Assembly (NCBI GenBank): GCA_027621895.1
Contig: JAQCAK010000077.1
Location: 1 to 7,437, forward strand
DNA from: Pseudomonadota bacterium
Lineage (GTDB): Bacteria > Pseudomonadota > Gammaproteobacteria > Pseudomonadales > Azotimanducaceae
Length of the DNA: 7,437 nt
Direction of reading: 5' to 3'
The notes below the pieces were generated by a model. It was not told the origin of the DNA, ran no database searches, and worked only from the letters and a program-made list of their open reading frames with translations. Shown in pieces: positions 1-6,126 of this stretch (the stretch's first letter is position 1; the number at the start of each line of letters is the position of its first letter). Position numbers and translations under genes: made by a program.

Positions 1-2054
1 TCAACTACGCCGAGGCTTTCGCAACCCTCGATCTTGATGCGGTCAAAGCAGACGTCGATGCGCTGCTGACAGATTCCCAGGACTGGTGGCCGGCGGATTT
101 CGGTAACTATGGTCCGTTCTTTATTCGTATGTCCTGGCACGCGGCAGGTACTTACCGCACGCTGGACGGCCGCGGTGGCGGTGACGGCGGTCAGATGCGA
201 TTCGATCCCCTGAACAGCTGGCCGGATAACGGTAACCTGGACAAGGCTCGCAGACTGCTGTGGCCGGTCAAGCAGAAGTATGGTGCAAGCCTCTCCTGGG
301 GTGACCTGATGATTCTGGCTGGAAACGTTGCGCTCGAGAACATGGGTTTTGAGACCTATGGTTTTGCCGGCGGCCGTTCCGATGACTGGGAACCGGATCT
401 CGTTTACTGGGGGCCGGAACTCGAAATGCTGGCCAGTGACCGGGAAGACAAGGATGGCAAGCTGCAGCGTCCCCTGGGTGCAACGCACATGGGCCTGATC
501 TACGTGAACCCTGAAGGTCCAAAGGGTAAGCCGGATCCCATGGGATCTGCGAAGAACATCCGCGTGGCTTTCGGCCGCATGGCAATGAACGATGAGGAAA
601 CCGTTGCGCTGGTCGCAGGTGGCCATACCTTCGGCAAGATGCACGGTGCTCACAAGGCCGGTGACTGCGTCGGTCCCGAGCCAGGTGCCGAAGCCATAGA
701 AGCCCAGGGCCTGGGCTGGAAGAACAAGTGCGGGAAAGGCCATTCCGAGGACACGGTAACCAGTGGCCTGGAAGGTGCCTGGACCCAGGCTCCAACTCAG
801 TGGACCACCCTGTACCTGTCCAACCTGCTGAACTTCGAGTGGAAGCAGACTCGCAGTCCGGCGGGTGCGATCCAGTGGATTCCGACAGATGAGTCTCTGC
901 ACCTGTCTGTGCCCGATGCGCATGTGCCCGGCAAGTTCAACGCGCCGGTCATGACCACGGCTGACCTGGCACTGAAATTTGATCCGGAGTACCGAAAGAT
1001 CGCGGAACGATTCCTGGCGAATCCCGACGAATACCAGAAGGCCTTCGCCAAAGCGTGGTACAAACTCACGCACCGGGACATGGGTCCCAGCACTCGATAC
1101 CTGGGTAACCAGGTGCCATCTGAAGAGCTGATCTGGCAGGATCCGGTACCGGCGATCGACTACAAGCTGGTTAACGATCGAAGTATCAGGAAGCTGAAGA
1201 AAGCGATTCTGGACACCGACCTGACCGTACCGGAACTGGTTCGAACTGCCTGGGCTTCTGCTTCTACGTTCAGGGCTGGTGACATGCGCGGTGGTGCCAA
1301 TGGCGCGCGGATTGCGCTGGCGCCGCAAAACAGCTGGCCGGTGAATGATCCTGCGGAACTTGCCAGGGTGCTGAAGACCCTGAAGGGCGTTCAGTCAGAC
1401 TTTAACGACAATGCCCGGGGAGGTCAGCAGATCTCACTGGCCGACCTGATTGTTCTCGGCGGTGCGGCTGCCCTGGAAAAGGCAGCGAAAGACGCCGGTG
1501 TTGAAGTTGAAGTGCCTTTTGTGCCCGGCCGCGCAGATGCGACCCAGGCGCAGACGGACGTGAATTCGTTCGCGCTGCTCGAGCCGACCGCTGATGCGTT
1601 CCGCAATTACTTCCATGCCACCGCGAGCTACCGTTCACCGGCAGAGATGCTGGTCGACAAGGCAGATCAGTTGAATCTTACGGTGCCGGAAATGACCGTA
1701 CTGGTTGGCGGTATGCGAGCGCTGGACGCCAATTCGGGTGGCGCGCAGCACGGTGTGTTCACCGATGCCCCGGGTACGCTGAATAACGATTTCTTCGTCA
1801 ACCTGCTCGACATGGGCACCGTGTGGCAGAAGGCGGATTCGGAAGGACTGGACTTCGGTAAAGACCGGCAGTCCGGAGAAATCAGGTATACGGCAACCCC
1901 CGTGGACCTGATCTTCGGTTCCAATTCTGAACTCCGTGCGGTCGCTGAAGTCTATGCGTTCGATGGTTCAGAAGAAAAGTTCGTTAATGATTTCGTGGCG
2001 GCATGGACCAAGGTGATGCAGCTTGATCGCTTTGACCTGAAGTTCGAGATCTAG
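1..2054 (+). CDS. katG: catalase-peroxidase KatG, 5'-truncated by window edge
   Basis: Bifunctional haem enzyme that dismutates hydrogen peroxide and also acts as a peroxidase. The reading frame is open from base 3 (first full codon AAC) to the TAG at 2052-2054, giving 683 codons. By comparison with M. tuberculosis KatG, about 60 N-terminal residues lie left of the window. The ATG at 129 is internal, because the conserved SQDWWPADFG and YGPFFIR stretches precede it in frame. Distal-pocket Arg (126-128), Trp (135-137) and His (138-140) are present. So are Tyr (501-503) and Met (579-581) of the Met-Tyr-Trp adduct and the proximal haem His in GGHTFGK (624-626). Spacings between these match the M. 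tuberculosis W107/Y229/M255/H270 set exactly. Also seen are the Ser315 equivalent in TSGLE (762-764), the proximal Trp (780-782) and Asp (963-965), and the switch Arg in HRDMGP (1074-1076). The degenerate second peroxidase-like domain (from about 1200) is complete. The cellular location cannot be judged without the N-terminus. A terminator follows immediately. Confidence 0.98.
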   Translation, partial: NYAEAFATLDLDAVKADVDALLTDSQDWWPADFGNYGPFFIRMSWHAAGTYRTLDGRGGGDGGQMRFDPLNSWPDNGNLDKARRLLWPVKQKYGASLSWGDLMILAGNVALENMGFETYGFAGGRSDDWEPDLVYWGPELEMLASDREDKDGKLQRPLGATHMGLIYVNPEGPKGKPDPMGSAKNIRVAFGRMAMNDEETVALVAGGHTFGKMHGAHKAGDCVGPEPGAEAIEAQGLGWKNKCGKGHSEDTVTSGLEGAWTQAPTQWTTLYLSNLLNFEWKQTRSPAGAIQWIPTDESLHLSVPDAHVPGKFNAPVMTTADLALKFDPEYRKIAERFLANPDEYQKAFAKAWYKLTHRDMGPSTRYLGNQVPSEELIWQDPVPAIDYKLVNDRSIRKLKKAILDTDLTVPELVRTAWASASTFRAGDMRGGANGARIALAPQNSWPVNDPAELARVLKTLKGVQSDFNDNARGGQQISLADLIVLGGAAALEKAAKDAGVEVEVPFVPGRADATQAQTDVNSFALLEPTADAFRNYFHATASYRSPAEMLVDKADQLNLTVPEMTVLVGGMRALDANSGGAQHGVFTDAPGTLNNDFFVNLLDMGTVWQKADSEGLDFGKDRQSGEIRYTATPVDLIFGSNSELRAVAEVYAFDGSEEKFVNDFVAAWTKVMQLDRFDLKFEI

Positions 2055-2062
2055 CAATCCGG

Positions 2063-2102
2063 AAAAAGCGCCACTCCCTTCCCGGGTGTGGCGCTTTTTT
2101 TT
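2063..2102 (+). terminator. Rho-independent terminator after katG, possibly bidirectional
   Basis: A perfect 7-bp GC-rich stem, GCGCCAC (2068-2074) with GTGGCGC (2088-2094), has a 13-nt loop and is followed by eight T (2095-2102). It starts 8 nt after the katG stop. Five A (2063-2067) precede the stem and extend the pairing. They also give a short U-run on the minus strand, so the hairpin could once have stopped transcription of the convergent RidA-family gene as well. Confidence 0.9.
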
Positions 2103-2111
2103 GCCCTTCAT

Positions 2112-2366
2112 TCAATAGTCTCGCATTCTGGCAGTCACTTTAATCTCGACATGAGCGCCCGGGATGGCGAGTTCCGTGATACCAATGGCCGTCCAGGCTG
2201 GCCAGGGTTCACTCAGAAATTCGTCGCGAACACTCATAAATTCTGCCATGTGCTTCTGCAGTCCGACATGGTAGGTGGTGTATTCCATGATGTGAACCGT
2301 CCTCTTCCGTATCTGACAAGGCGTTATGCGATATAGTCTGGCCGCTGCAGTAATGACTATTATCAA
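2112..2366 (-). pseudogene. RidA/YjgF/UK114-family remnant (C-terminal half only)
   Basis: The minus-strand frame ends at TGA (2112-2114). Its last ~62 codons (from about 2297 down) read as the C-terminal half of a Rid-family protein: EYTTYHVGL, then MSVRDEFL, then PWPAWTAIGITELAIPG and HVEIKVTAR. By alignment from memory with E. coli RidA, roughly the first 70 of ~128 residues are missing. Upstream of 2297 the frame no longer resembles Rid. It can only start at a TTG (2364-2366) without a Shine-Dalgarno site or at an ATG inside the domain (2286-2288). Rid proteins are trimeric enamine/imine deaminases or relatives, and half a domain should not fold into the trimer. Trp sits at the position of the catalytic Arg105 of E. 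coli RidA, while the Glu120 equivalent is kept, so the ancestor was probably a non-canonical Rid subgroup. The lost 5' end is replaced by the leader of the divergent SDR gene, which suggests a deletion. A functional short peptide is possible but unlikely. Confidence 0.72.
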
Positions 2367-2381
2367 AAAAAGGAAAACAGC

Positions 2382-3146
2382 ATGGATCGTCTGAGTGGAA
2401 AGGTTGCGGTTATTACCGGTGGCGCCGGAGGTATCGGCATGGCAGCAGGGAAACTGTTTGCGGCAGAGGGTGCGGATGTCCTGCTGGTGGATCTGGATGA
2501 AGACGCACTGAAGTCAGCCTGCCAGCAGATTGGCAGTAACAAGGTCAGTTATTGTGTGGCAGACGTCACCAGTAAAGCGGATAACCTGAAGATGATCGAC
2601 ACCGCCGAGGAACGCTATGGCGGCGTCGATATTCTGCTGGCTAATGCTGGCATCGAAGGAGACGTCAGGTCGATTGTTGATTACGACGAAAAGCGGTTCG
2701 ATCAGGTGATAGCTGTTAATGTGAAAGGGCCTTTTCTGGGTCTGCAGGCTGCCATTCCCGCCATTAAAAAGCGGGGAGGCGGCAGTATCATTATTACCTC
2801 CAGCGTCGCCGGTGTTGGCGGGTCTCCAAACGTTGCGCCCTATGTGACTTCCAAGCACGCGGTCATTGGCATGATGAAGTCTGCTGCCCGGGAATGCGCA
2901 CACATGAATATTCGGGTGAACACGGTGAATCCCTCGCCGGTTGAAACAAGAATGATGCGAAGTCTGGAGGAGGGTTTTGCACCGGGTGATGGCGAGGCAA
3001 TCAGGCAGCAGATGCGGGCAAACATCCCGCTGGGTCGTTACGCTGAGCCCGAAGATATCGCGAAAGTAATGCTTTTCCTGGCCTCAGATGACAGTGAATT
3101 CGTGACCGGATCGGTTTATATGGCCGATGGTGGATCGACGGCATAG
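2382..3146 (+). CDS. SDR-family NAD(P)-dependent oxidoreductase
   Basis: Classical short-chain dehydrogenase/reductase of 254 aa, the usual length of the family. It probably interconverts an alcohol and a ketone in the cytoplasm; the substrate is unknown. Seen in order: cofactor-binding TGGAGGIG (residues 12-19); Asp37 at the end of strand beta-2, which normally favours NAD(H) over NADP(H); Asp61-Val62; the NAG motif (88-90); and the catalytic tetrad Asn113, Ser141, Tyr154 and Lys158 (YVTSK). The C-terminus GSVYMADGG is typical. After beta-6 the usual P-G is P-S (NPSPVETRMM), a variant found in some SDR subgroups. The ATG is supported by AAGGA (2369-2373), 8 nt upstream. The gene stands alone, divergent from the RidA remnant and convergent with the TetR gene 47 bp downstream. 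No convincing promoter or terminator was found. A role with the nearby sulfatases is only a guess from position. Confidence 0.95.
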   Translation: MDRLSGKVAVITGGAGGIGMAAGKLFAAEGADVLLVDLDEDALKSACQQIGSNKVSYCVADVTSKADNLKMIDTAEERYGGVDILLANAGIEGDVRSIVDYDEKRFDQVIAVNVKGPFLGLQAAIPAIKKRGGGSIIITSSVAGVGGSPNVAPYVTSKHAVIGMMKSAARECAHMNIRVNTVNPSPVETRMMRSLEEGFAPGDGEAIRQQMRANIPLGRYAEPEDIAKVMLFLASDDSEFVTGSVYMADGGSTA

Positions 3147-3193
3147 GCGGATCGGGAACGCCTTGAGTTCATTCGCTGGCGCTACCTGGAAAA

Positions 3194-3868
3194 TCATGGG
3201 GCGACGGCTGCAGTCTCTGCAGAAACCGGGGCGCTCAGCAGTCCTACCAGTGCATCGATCAGGCTGCTGACGAAGTAGTCCCCCCGCTGACCGCGAAAGG
3301 CATTTCGCTGTCTGGCGTGGTGGCCCATGGAAATCGATGCCAGCCGAATCGCGCTGTCCATCCGCTGGCGGTAGGCCGGTTCATTGAGGTGGGTCAGTGT
3401 ACGACGCAGCAGTTCACCGAGTTCCTGGCCGCTGCGGCCACCTGCGCCGTGACGGGTCACGAGCGCCAGCGCAGACTCGGTCGTCAGTGCAATTTCATGG
3501 CTGAAGCCGACAACAAATCGGCGATACTCGGGGCTGGCCTTCGCCAGCAGGTAGGTCGGCATGACCATGAGAGCGCAAAGATCCCTGAGTGAGGGGTGCT
3601 CCGTCTCTTTCAGCAGGTTATCCAGTAGTTCTTCCCGTTTCGCCTGGGTCTCCTCTTTCCTGGAAGCCTGGATGGCGGCGATCAGTCCCTGGAAATTCCT
3701 GAAATGGTACTGCAGCGCCGACTCGTTCCGCTGTCCGGCTTCCCTGACGATCTCGCGTATGGTCACGTTGGCGAGACCTTTTTCCGCGATAAGCTTCTCG
3801 GTGGCAAGCTTCAGTGCCTGCTGGGTGGCTGTGCTGCGATTTCTCTGGCCGTCTGGCTGGCTGTTCAT
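3194..3868 (-). CDS. TetR/AcrR-family transcriptional regulator
   Basis: A 224-aa protein with an N-terminal TetR-type DNA-binding domain (about residues 12-66). Helix 1 lies around TQQALKLATEKLIAEKG (15-31), and the helix-turn-helix around VTIREIVREAGQRNESA (35-51), followed by LQYHF and the GLIAAI helix. The AGQRN-SA-QYHF signature is common in one TetR subgroup. The rest is an all-helical ligand-binding/dimerisation region with no recognisable ligand. An in-frame TAG two codons upstream fixes the start at the ATG 3866-3868. No good Shine-Dalgarno site precedes it. The gene is divergent from the sulfatase cluster across 136 bp that contain a perfect palindrome, the usual layout for a repressor controlling both itself and its neighbour. 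Its inducer could be a sulfate ester or a desulfated product (inference). It is convergent with the SDR gene, which it might also regulate, though no matching palindrome was seen there. Confidence 0.93.
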   Translation of the reverse strand: MNSQPDGQRNRSTATQQALKLATEKLIAEKGLANVTIREIVREAGQRNESALQYHFRNFQGLIAAIQASRKEETQAKREELLDNLLKETEHPSLRDLCALMVMPTYLLAKASPEYRRFVVGFSHEIALTTESALALVTRHGAGGRSGQELGELLRRTLTHLNEPAYRQRMDSAIRLASISMGHHARQRNAFRGQRGDYFVSSLIDALVGLLSAPVSAETAAVAP

Positions 3869-3903
3869 GGGCTAGGGGTCCATGCCGTATCGATTGAATT
3901 GTA

Positions 3904-3925
3904 GCCTGACCTTCCTGCCTGACCT
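3904..3925. repeat. 9-bp direct repeat in the TetR gene leader
   Basis: GCCTGACCT occurs at 3904-3912 and again at 3917-3925, a 13-bp period; on the minus strand it reads AGGTCAGGC twice. It lies between the palindrome and the TetR start, in that gene's likely 5' leader. It may be a second regulator-binding site or chance. Confidence 0.45.
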
Positions 3926-3935
3926 ATAGAATAAA

Positions 3936-3950
3936 TAATGTTTTACATTA
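3936..3950. promoter_or_regulatory. Candidate TetR operator: perfect 6-3-6 palindrome
   Basis: TAATGT (3936-3941), TTT, then ACATTA (3945-3950) form a perfect inverted repeat with a 3-nt centre. It lies between the divergent TetR and sulfatase genes. The right half overlaps the -35 box (3942-3947) of the proposed sulfatase promoter, so a bound dimer would block RNA polymerase. TetR-family operators are typically 15-bp or longer palindromes in this position. Binding by this particular regulator is inferred. Confidence 0.6.
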
Positions 3951-3971
3951 AAAGTCGCGACGCGCTATGCT
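3942..3971 (+). promoter_or_regulatory. Putative sigma70 promoter of the sulfatase cluster
   Basis: The -35 element TTTACA (3942-3947, 5 of 6 to consensus) and the -10 element TATGCT (3966-3971, 4 of 6) are separated by 18 nt. Transcription would start near 3978, leaving a leader of about 27 nt that holds the Shine-Dalgarno sequence AGGGA (3994-3998), 6 nt before the ATG at 4005. The overlap with the palindrome supports repression by the divergent TetR protein. Confidence 0.5.
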
Positions 3972-4004
3972 TTGACACTCCGCGGGGTTCTACAGGGATA
4001 AAGC

Positions 4005-5258
4005 ATGGTCCGGAAGTGGCTTCTGGTTGTTTTGGCAGCCTGCGCTTTGGTTATCTCGCTCGCCTGGTTTTATCGTATCGATCTGCTGCTCGCGCTGGTC
4101 AGGTACCAGACTGAAAACGCCATCGCAGTGGCGCCTTACCAGCCGGTTGAATGGTCAAGCGGACCAGTTACTGCCCCTGAAGGAGAGCGGCCTCCCAATA
4201 TCATCCTGATTCTGGCCGACGACCTGGGATACAACGATATCTCAACCTTCGGTGGCGGGGTTGCCCGGGGTCAGGTAAAGACGCCTGCCATCGATGCGCT
4301 GGCTGCAGAAGGCGCAGTGTTTGAACAGTCCTATGCCGGCAATGCGACCTGCGCTCCATCCCGGGCCATGATTCTCACCGGCCGGTATCCCACTCGAACA
4401 GGATTCGAGTTTACGCCCACGCCCTCGGGGATGGGTACGGTGTTTTCGATGATCAGCAGCAGCATGGACAATGGCCTGCCGCCCGCGCTTTTTAACGAAG
4501 CGGCTGACCAGTCCGCGCCGGCGTTCGAAGAACAGGGTCTGCCATCCTCTGAAGTCACGATCGCCGAGGTCCTGAAGCAGGCTGGCTATTACACGGCCCA
4601 TATCGGCAAGTGGCACCTGGGTCGCGGTCAGGGATTTGCACCCAATGACCAGGGTTTTGATGACAGTCTGCTGATGGCAAGCGGCCTCTTCCTGCCTGAG
4701 GATGATCCGAACGTGGTCAATGCCAGAATCGACTTTGACCCCATCGATCAGTTTCTCTGGGCCCGCATGGGATTTGCGGCCTCGTTCAATAACGGGGGTG
4801 ACCAGCGATTTGAACCGGGTGGCTACCTGACAGATTACTGGACTGATGAAGCAGTCAGGATTATCAGGCAGAACCGAAACCGACCGTTCTTCCTTTACCT
4901 GGCGCACTGGGGCGTGCATACCCCCCTGCAGGCAACCCGGGAAGACTACGAGGCAGTCGGAGATATCAAGCCGCACCGATTGCGCGTTTATGCAGCCATG
5001 ATCAGAGCCCTGGATCGAAGTGTGTCCAGAATCACGGCGGCCCTCGAGGCAGAAGGGCTTTCCGACAATACCATCGTCATGTTCTCCAGTGATAATGGCG
5101 CTCCTGGATATATTGGATTGGAAGATGTGAATGCGCCGTACAGGGGATGGAAGCTCACCAACTTTGAAGGTGGACTGCGGGTACCCCTGTTTGTGAAATG
5201 GCCGGCAGCGATTTCAGCCGGTACGCGCGTTAACACGCCGTTGCCCATATCGATGTGA
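4005..5258 (+). CDS. Type I sulfatase, membrane-anchored; N-terminal part before a frameshift
   Basis: Formylglycine-dependent sulfatase of the alkaline-phosphatase superfamily, which hydrolyses sulfate esters. Residues 1-417 are read before a premature TGA. Residues ~6-22 form a hydrophobic segment after MVRK, best read as an uncleaved membrane anchor that places the enzyme in the periplasm. Catalytic and metal residues are all visible: ADDLGYND (71-78, metal Asp72/Asp73), Cys116 in CAPSRAMILTGR (formylglycine precursor) with Arg120, Lys202 and His204 in GKWHLG, His305 in GVHTP, Asp363-Asn364 in SSDNGA, and Lys383 in GWKLTNFEGGLRVP. The start has AGGGA 6 nt upstream. The family's conserved continuation P-V-A-H-I-D-V-M-P-T appears one frame over just before the stop, so this is the front part of an ~555-aa protein whose C-terminal subdomain is encoded by 5255-5671. 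First gene of a likely operon. The substrate cannot be named from sequence. Confidence 0.93.
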   Translation: MVRKWLLVVLAACALVISLAWFYRIDLLLALVRYQTENAIAVAPYQPVEWSSGPVTAPEGERPPNIILILADDLGYNDISTFGGGVARGQVKTPAIDALAAEGAVFEQSYAGNATCAPSRAMILTGRYPTRTGFEFTPTPSGMGTVFSMISSSMDNGLPPALFNEAADQSAPAFEEQGLPSSEVTIAEVLKQAGYYTAHIGKWHLGRGQGFAPNDQGFDDSLLMASGLFLPEDDPNVVNARIDFDPIDQFLWARMGFAASFNNGGDQRFEPGGYLTDYWTDEAVRIIRQNRNRPFFLYLAHWGVHTPLQATREDYEAVGDIKPHRLRVYAAMIRALDRSVSRITAALEAEGLSDNTIVMFSSDNGAPGYIGLEDVNAPYRGWKLTNFEGGLRVPLFVKWPAAISAGTRVNTPLPISM

Positions 5259-5260
5259 TG
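5234..5260 (+). other. Frameshift junction in the first sulfatase (one G lost from CCGGTT?)
   Basis: The downstream frame is closed by TAA at 5231-5233 and the upstream frame by TGA at 5256-5258, so the change of frame must fall between them. Adding one G at 5240 (CCGTT to CCGGTT) restores T-P-V-A-H-I-D-V-M-P-T and one uninterrupted 555-aa reading frame from 4005 to 5671. No X-XXY-YYZ slippery heptamer is present in phase, which argues against programmed -1 frameshifting. Confidence 0.85.
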
Positions 5261-5671
5261 CCGACGCTGCTCGCAGCAGCAGGCGCAAAACCACCTCAGG
5301 ATGTCCTGATCGATGGTCTTAACCTGCTGCCCCTGACGGCTGCGGACGCGTCAGCAGCCTGGCCTCGTCAGACCCTGTTCTGGCAGAGCGGACACTATCG
5401 CGTGGTACGTCATGGTGACTGGAAGCTGCAGGTCTCTGAGCGTCCAGCCAAATCCTGGTTGTTTCACCTGGCAACAGATCCAACGGAGCAACACAACCTG
5501 GCCGATACTGAACCTGGCAAACTGGCTGAATTGCAGCGCCTGCTGGATACGCATCTCGCATCGGCGGTGAAGCCGTTGTATCCCCATGTTGGTGAATTGC
5601 CGGTGGCCGTCGATAAAACGCTGGCGGAGCCTTTCCAGGATGGTGATGAATACGTTTACTGGCCCAACTGA
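5255..5671 (+). CDS. C-terminal part of the frameshifted sulfatase
   Basis: This continues the preceding sulfatase in the -1 frame. From base 5240 the frame reads V-A-H-I-D-V-M-P-T-L-L-A-A-A-G, the standard sulfatase stretch after the core domain. LIDGLNLLPL, GDWKLQ and LFHLATDPTEQHNLAD follow, the typical C-terminal subdomain where the small four-stranded sheet packs on the core. It ends at TGA 5669-5671. As a separate gene it would start at GTG 5255 or ATG 5258 (138 or 137 aa). The ATG overlaps the upstream stop as UGAUG, so reinitiation is physically possible, but no sulfatase is known to me to be built from two such chains. More likely this is one gene with a lost base, either a real mutation or a sequence error. 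It contributes no catalytic Cys or metal ligand of its own. Confidence 0.88.
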   Translation: MMPTLLAAAGAKPPQDVLIDGLNLLPLTAADASAAWPRQTLFWQSGHYRVVRHGDWKLQVSERPAKSWLFHLATDPTEQHNLADTEPGKLAELQRLLDTHLASAVKPLYPHVGELPVAVDKTLAEPFQDGDEYVYWPN

Positions 5672-5730
5672 TTCGCCTAGGCTGATCGATTGATTGAGCC
5701 AAACCACGTTAAGACCGGGGAGACGGAACC

Positions 5731-6126
5731 ATGAACCTGTTACTCAAAGTCATTGTGGCGTTGCCCGCCCTGCTGTTTATCGTACTGGGGGTGCGGTGGC
5801 TGGTGGACCCGGCTGCGATTGCACCCGAGTTTGGTATGACCGCGCTGACCGGCGCCGGTCTGAGCACGCAGGTGGGCGACCTCTCGGCGTTCTTTTTGAC
5901 ACTGGGGCTGTGCTTATTGACCGGCCTGGTCACGGGGAACCGCACCTGGTTTTATCCACCGGTTATGATGCTGCTGCTGGCGACGCTGGGCCGGTTGATT
6001 GCCTGGCTGGTTCATGACGCGGCACTTGCACTCCCCATGATCGCAGTTGAAGTCATCGTCTCGACCGTGCTGTTGCTGGCGTCTGCTCGACTTGCAGACG
6101 ATGGCCGGGTCAACGCAGATGATTGA
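5731..6126 (+). CDS. Four-helix membrane protein, DUF4345-like
   Basis: A small inner-membrane protein of 131 aa with four predicted transmembrane helices at about residues 2-20, 51-68, 74-93 and 99-118. RWLVDP (22-27) after helix 1, QVGDL (47-51) before helix 2, GRLIAWL (87-93) in helix 3 and the buried Glu107 in VEV of helix 4 fit my recollection of the DUF4345 family, whose function is unknown; the assignment was made without a profile search. GGGGAG (5717-5722) lies 8 nt before the ATG. The gene begins 59 bp after the first sulfatase with no terminator between them. Its end overlaps the next sulfatase start by 8 bp, so the three genes are probably co-transcribed. A role in moving or sensing a substrate or product, or in supporting the sulfatases at the membrane, is speculation. 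A DoxX-type protein is the main alternative. Confidence 0.85.
   Translation: MNLLLKVIVALPALLFIVLGVRWLVDPAAIAPEFGMTALTGAGLSTQVGDLSAFFLTLGLCLLTGLVTGNRTWFYPPVMMLLLATLGRLIAWLVHDAALALPMIAVEVIVSTVLLLASARLADDGRVNADD

Noticed and set aside
268..795. Long open frame antisense to katG, and other open frames opposite or within katG, the SDR gene and both sulfatases
   Set aside because: Their translations are compositionally odd and show no known motifs; they mirror GC-rich codon use of strongly supported genes.
2088..2336. 82-codon open frame on the plus strand
   Set aside because: It begins inside the katG terminator hairpin, has no ribosome site, and lies opposite the minus-strand frame that has clear RidA-family similarity.
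2313..2337. CTGACA (2313-2318) and TATAGT (2332-2337) as the SDR promoter
   Set aside because: Only 13 nt separate them, too short for sigma70. No better pair was found, so no SDR promoter is called.
3147..3193. Possible terminator between the convergent SDR and TetR genes
   Set aside because: Only a 4-bp CGCC/GGCG pairing with a long loop and no T-run on either strand could be found.
3972..4002. TTGACA (3972-3977), a perfect -35, with GATAAA (3997-4002) as -10
   Set aside because: The spacing is 19 nt and the -10 would cover the Shine-Dalgarno site and nearly the ATG at 4005, leaving a leaderless message despite a good ribosome site. TTTACA/TATGCT just upstream fits better.
5234..5250. Programmed -1 ribosomal frameshift in the first sulfatase
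   Set aside because: No slippery heptamer occurs in phase within the allowed interval and no strong downstream stem was evident; a single lost G is simpler.
5675..5682. GCCTAGGC palindrome after the first sulfatase
   Set aside because: It is an 8-bp self-complementary sequence with no loop or T-run, not a terminator, and too short to support an operator call.
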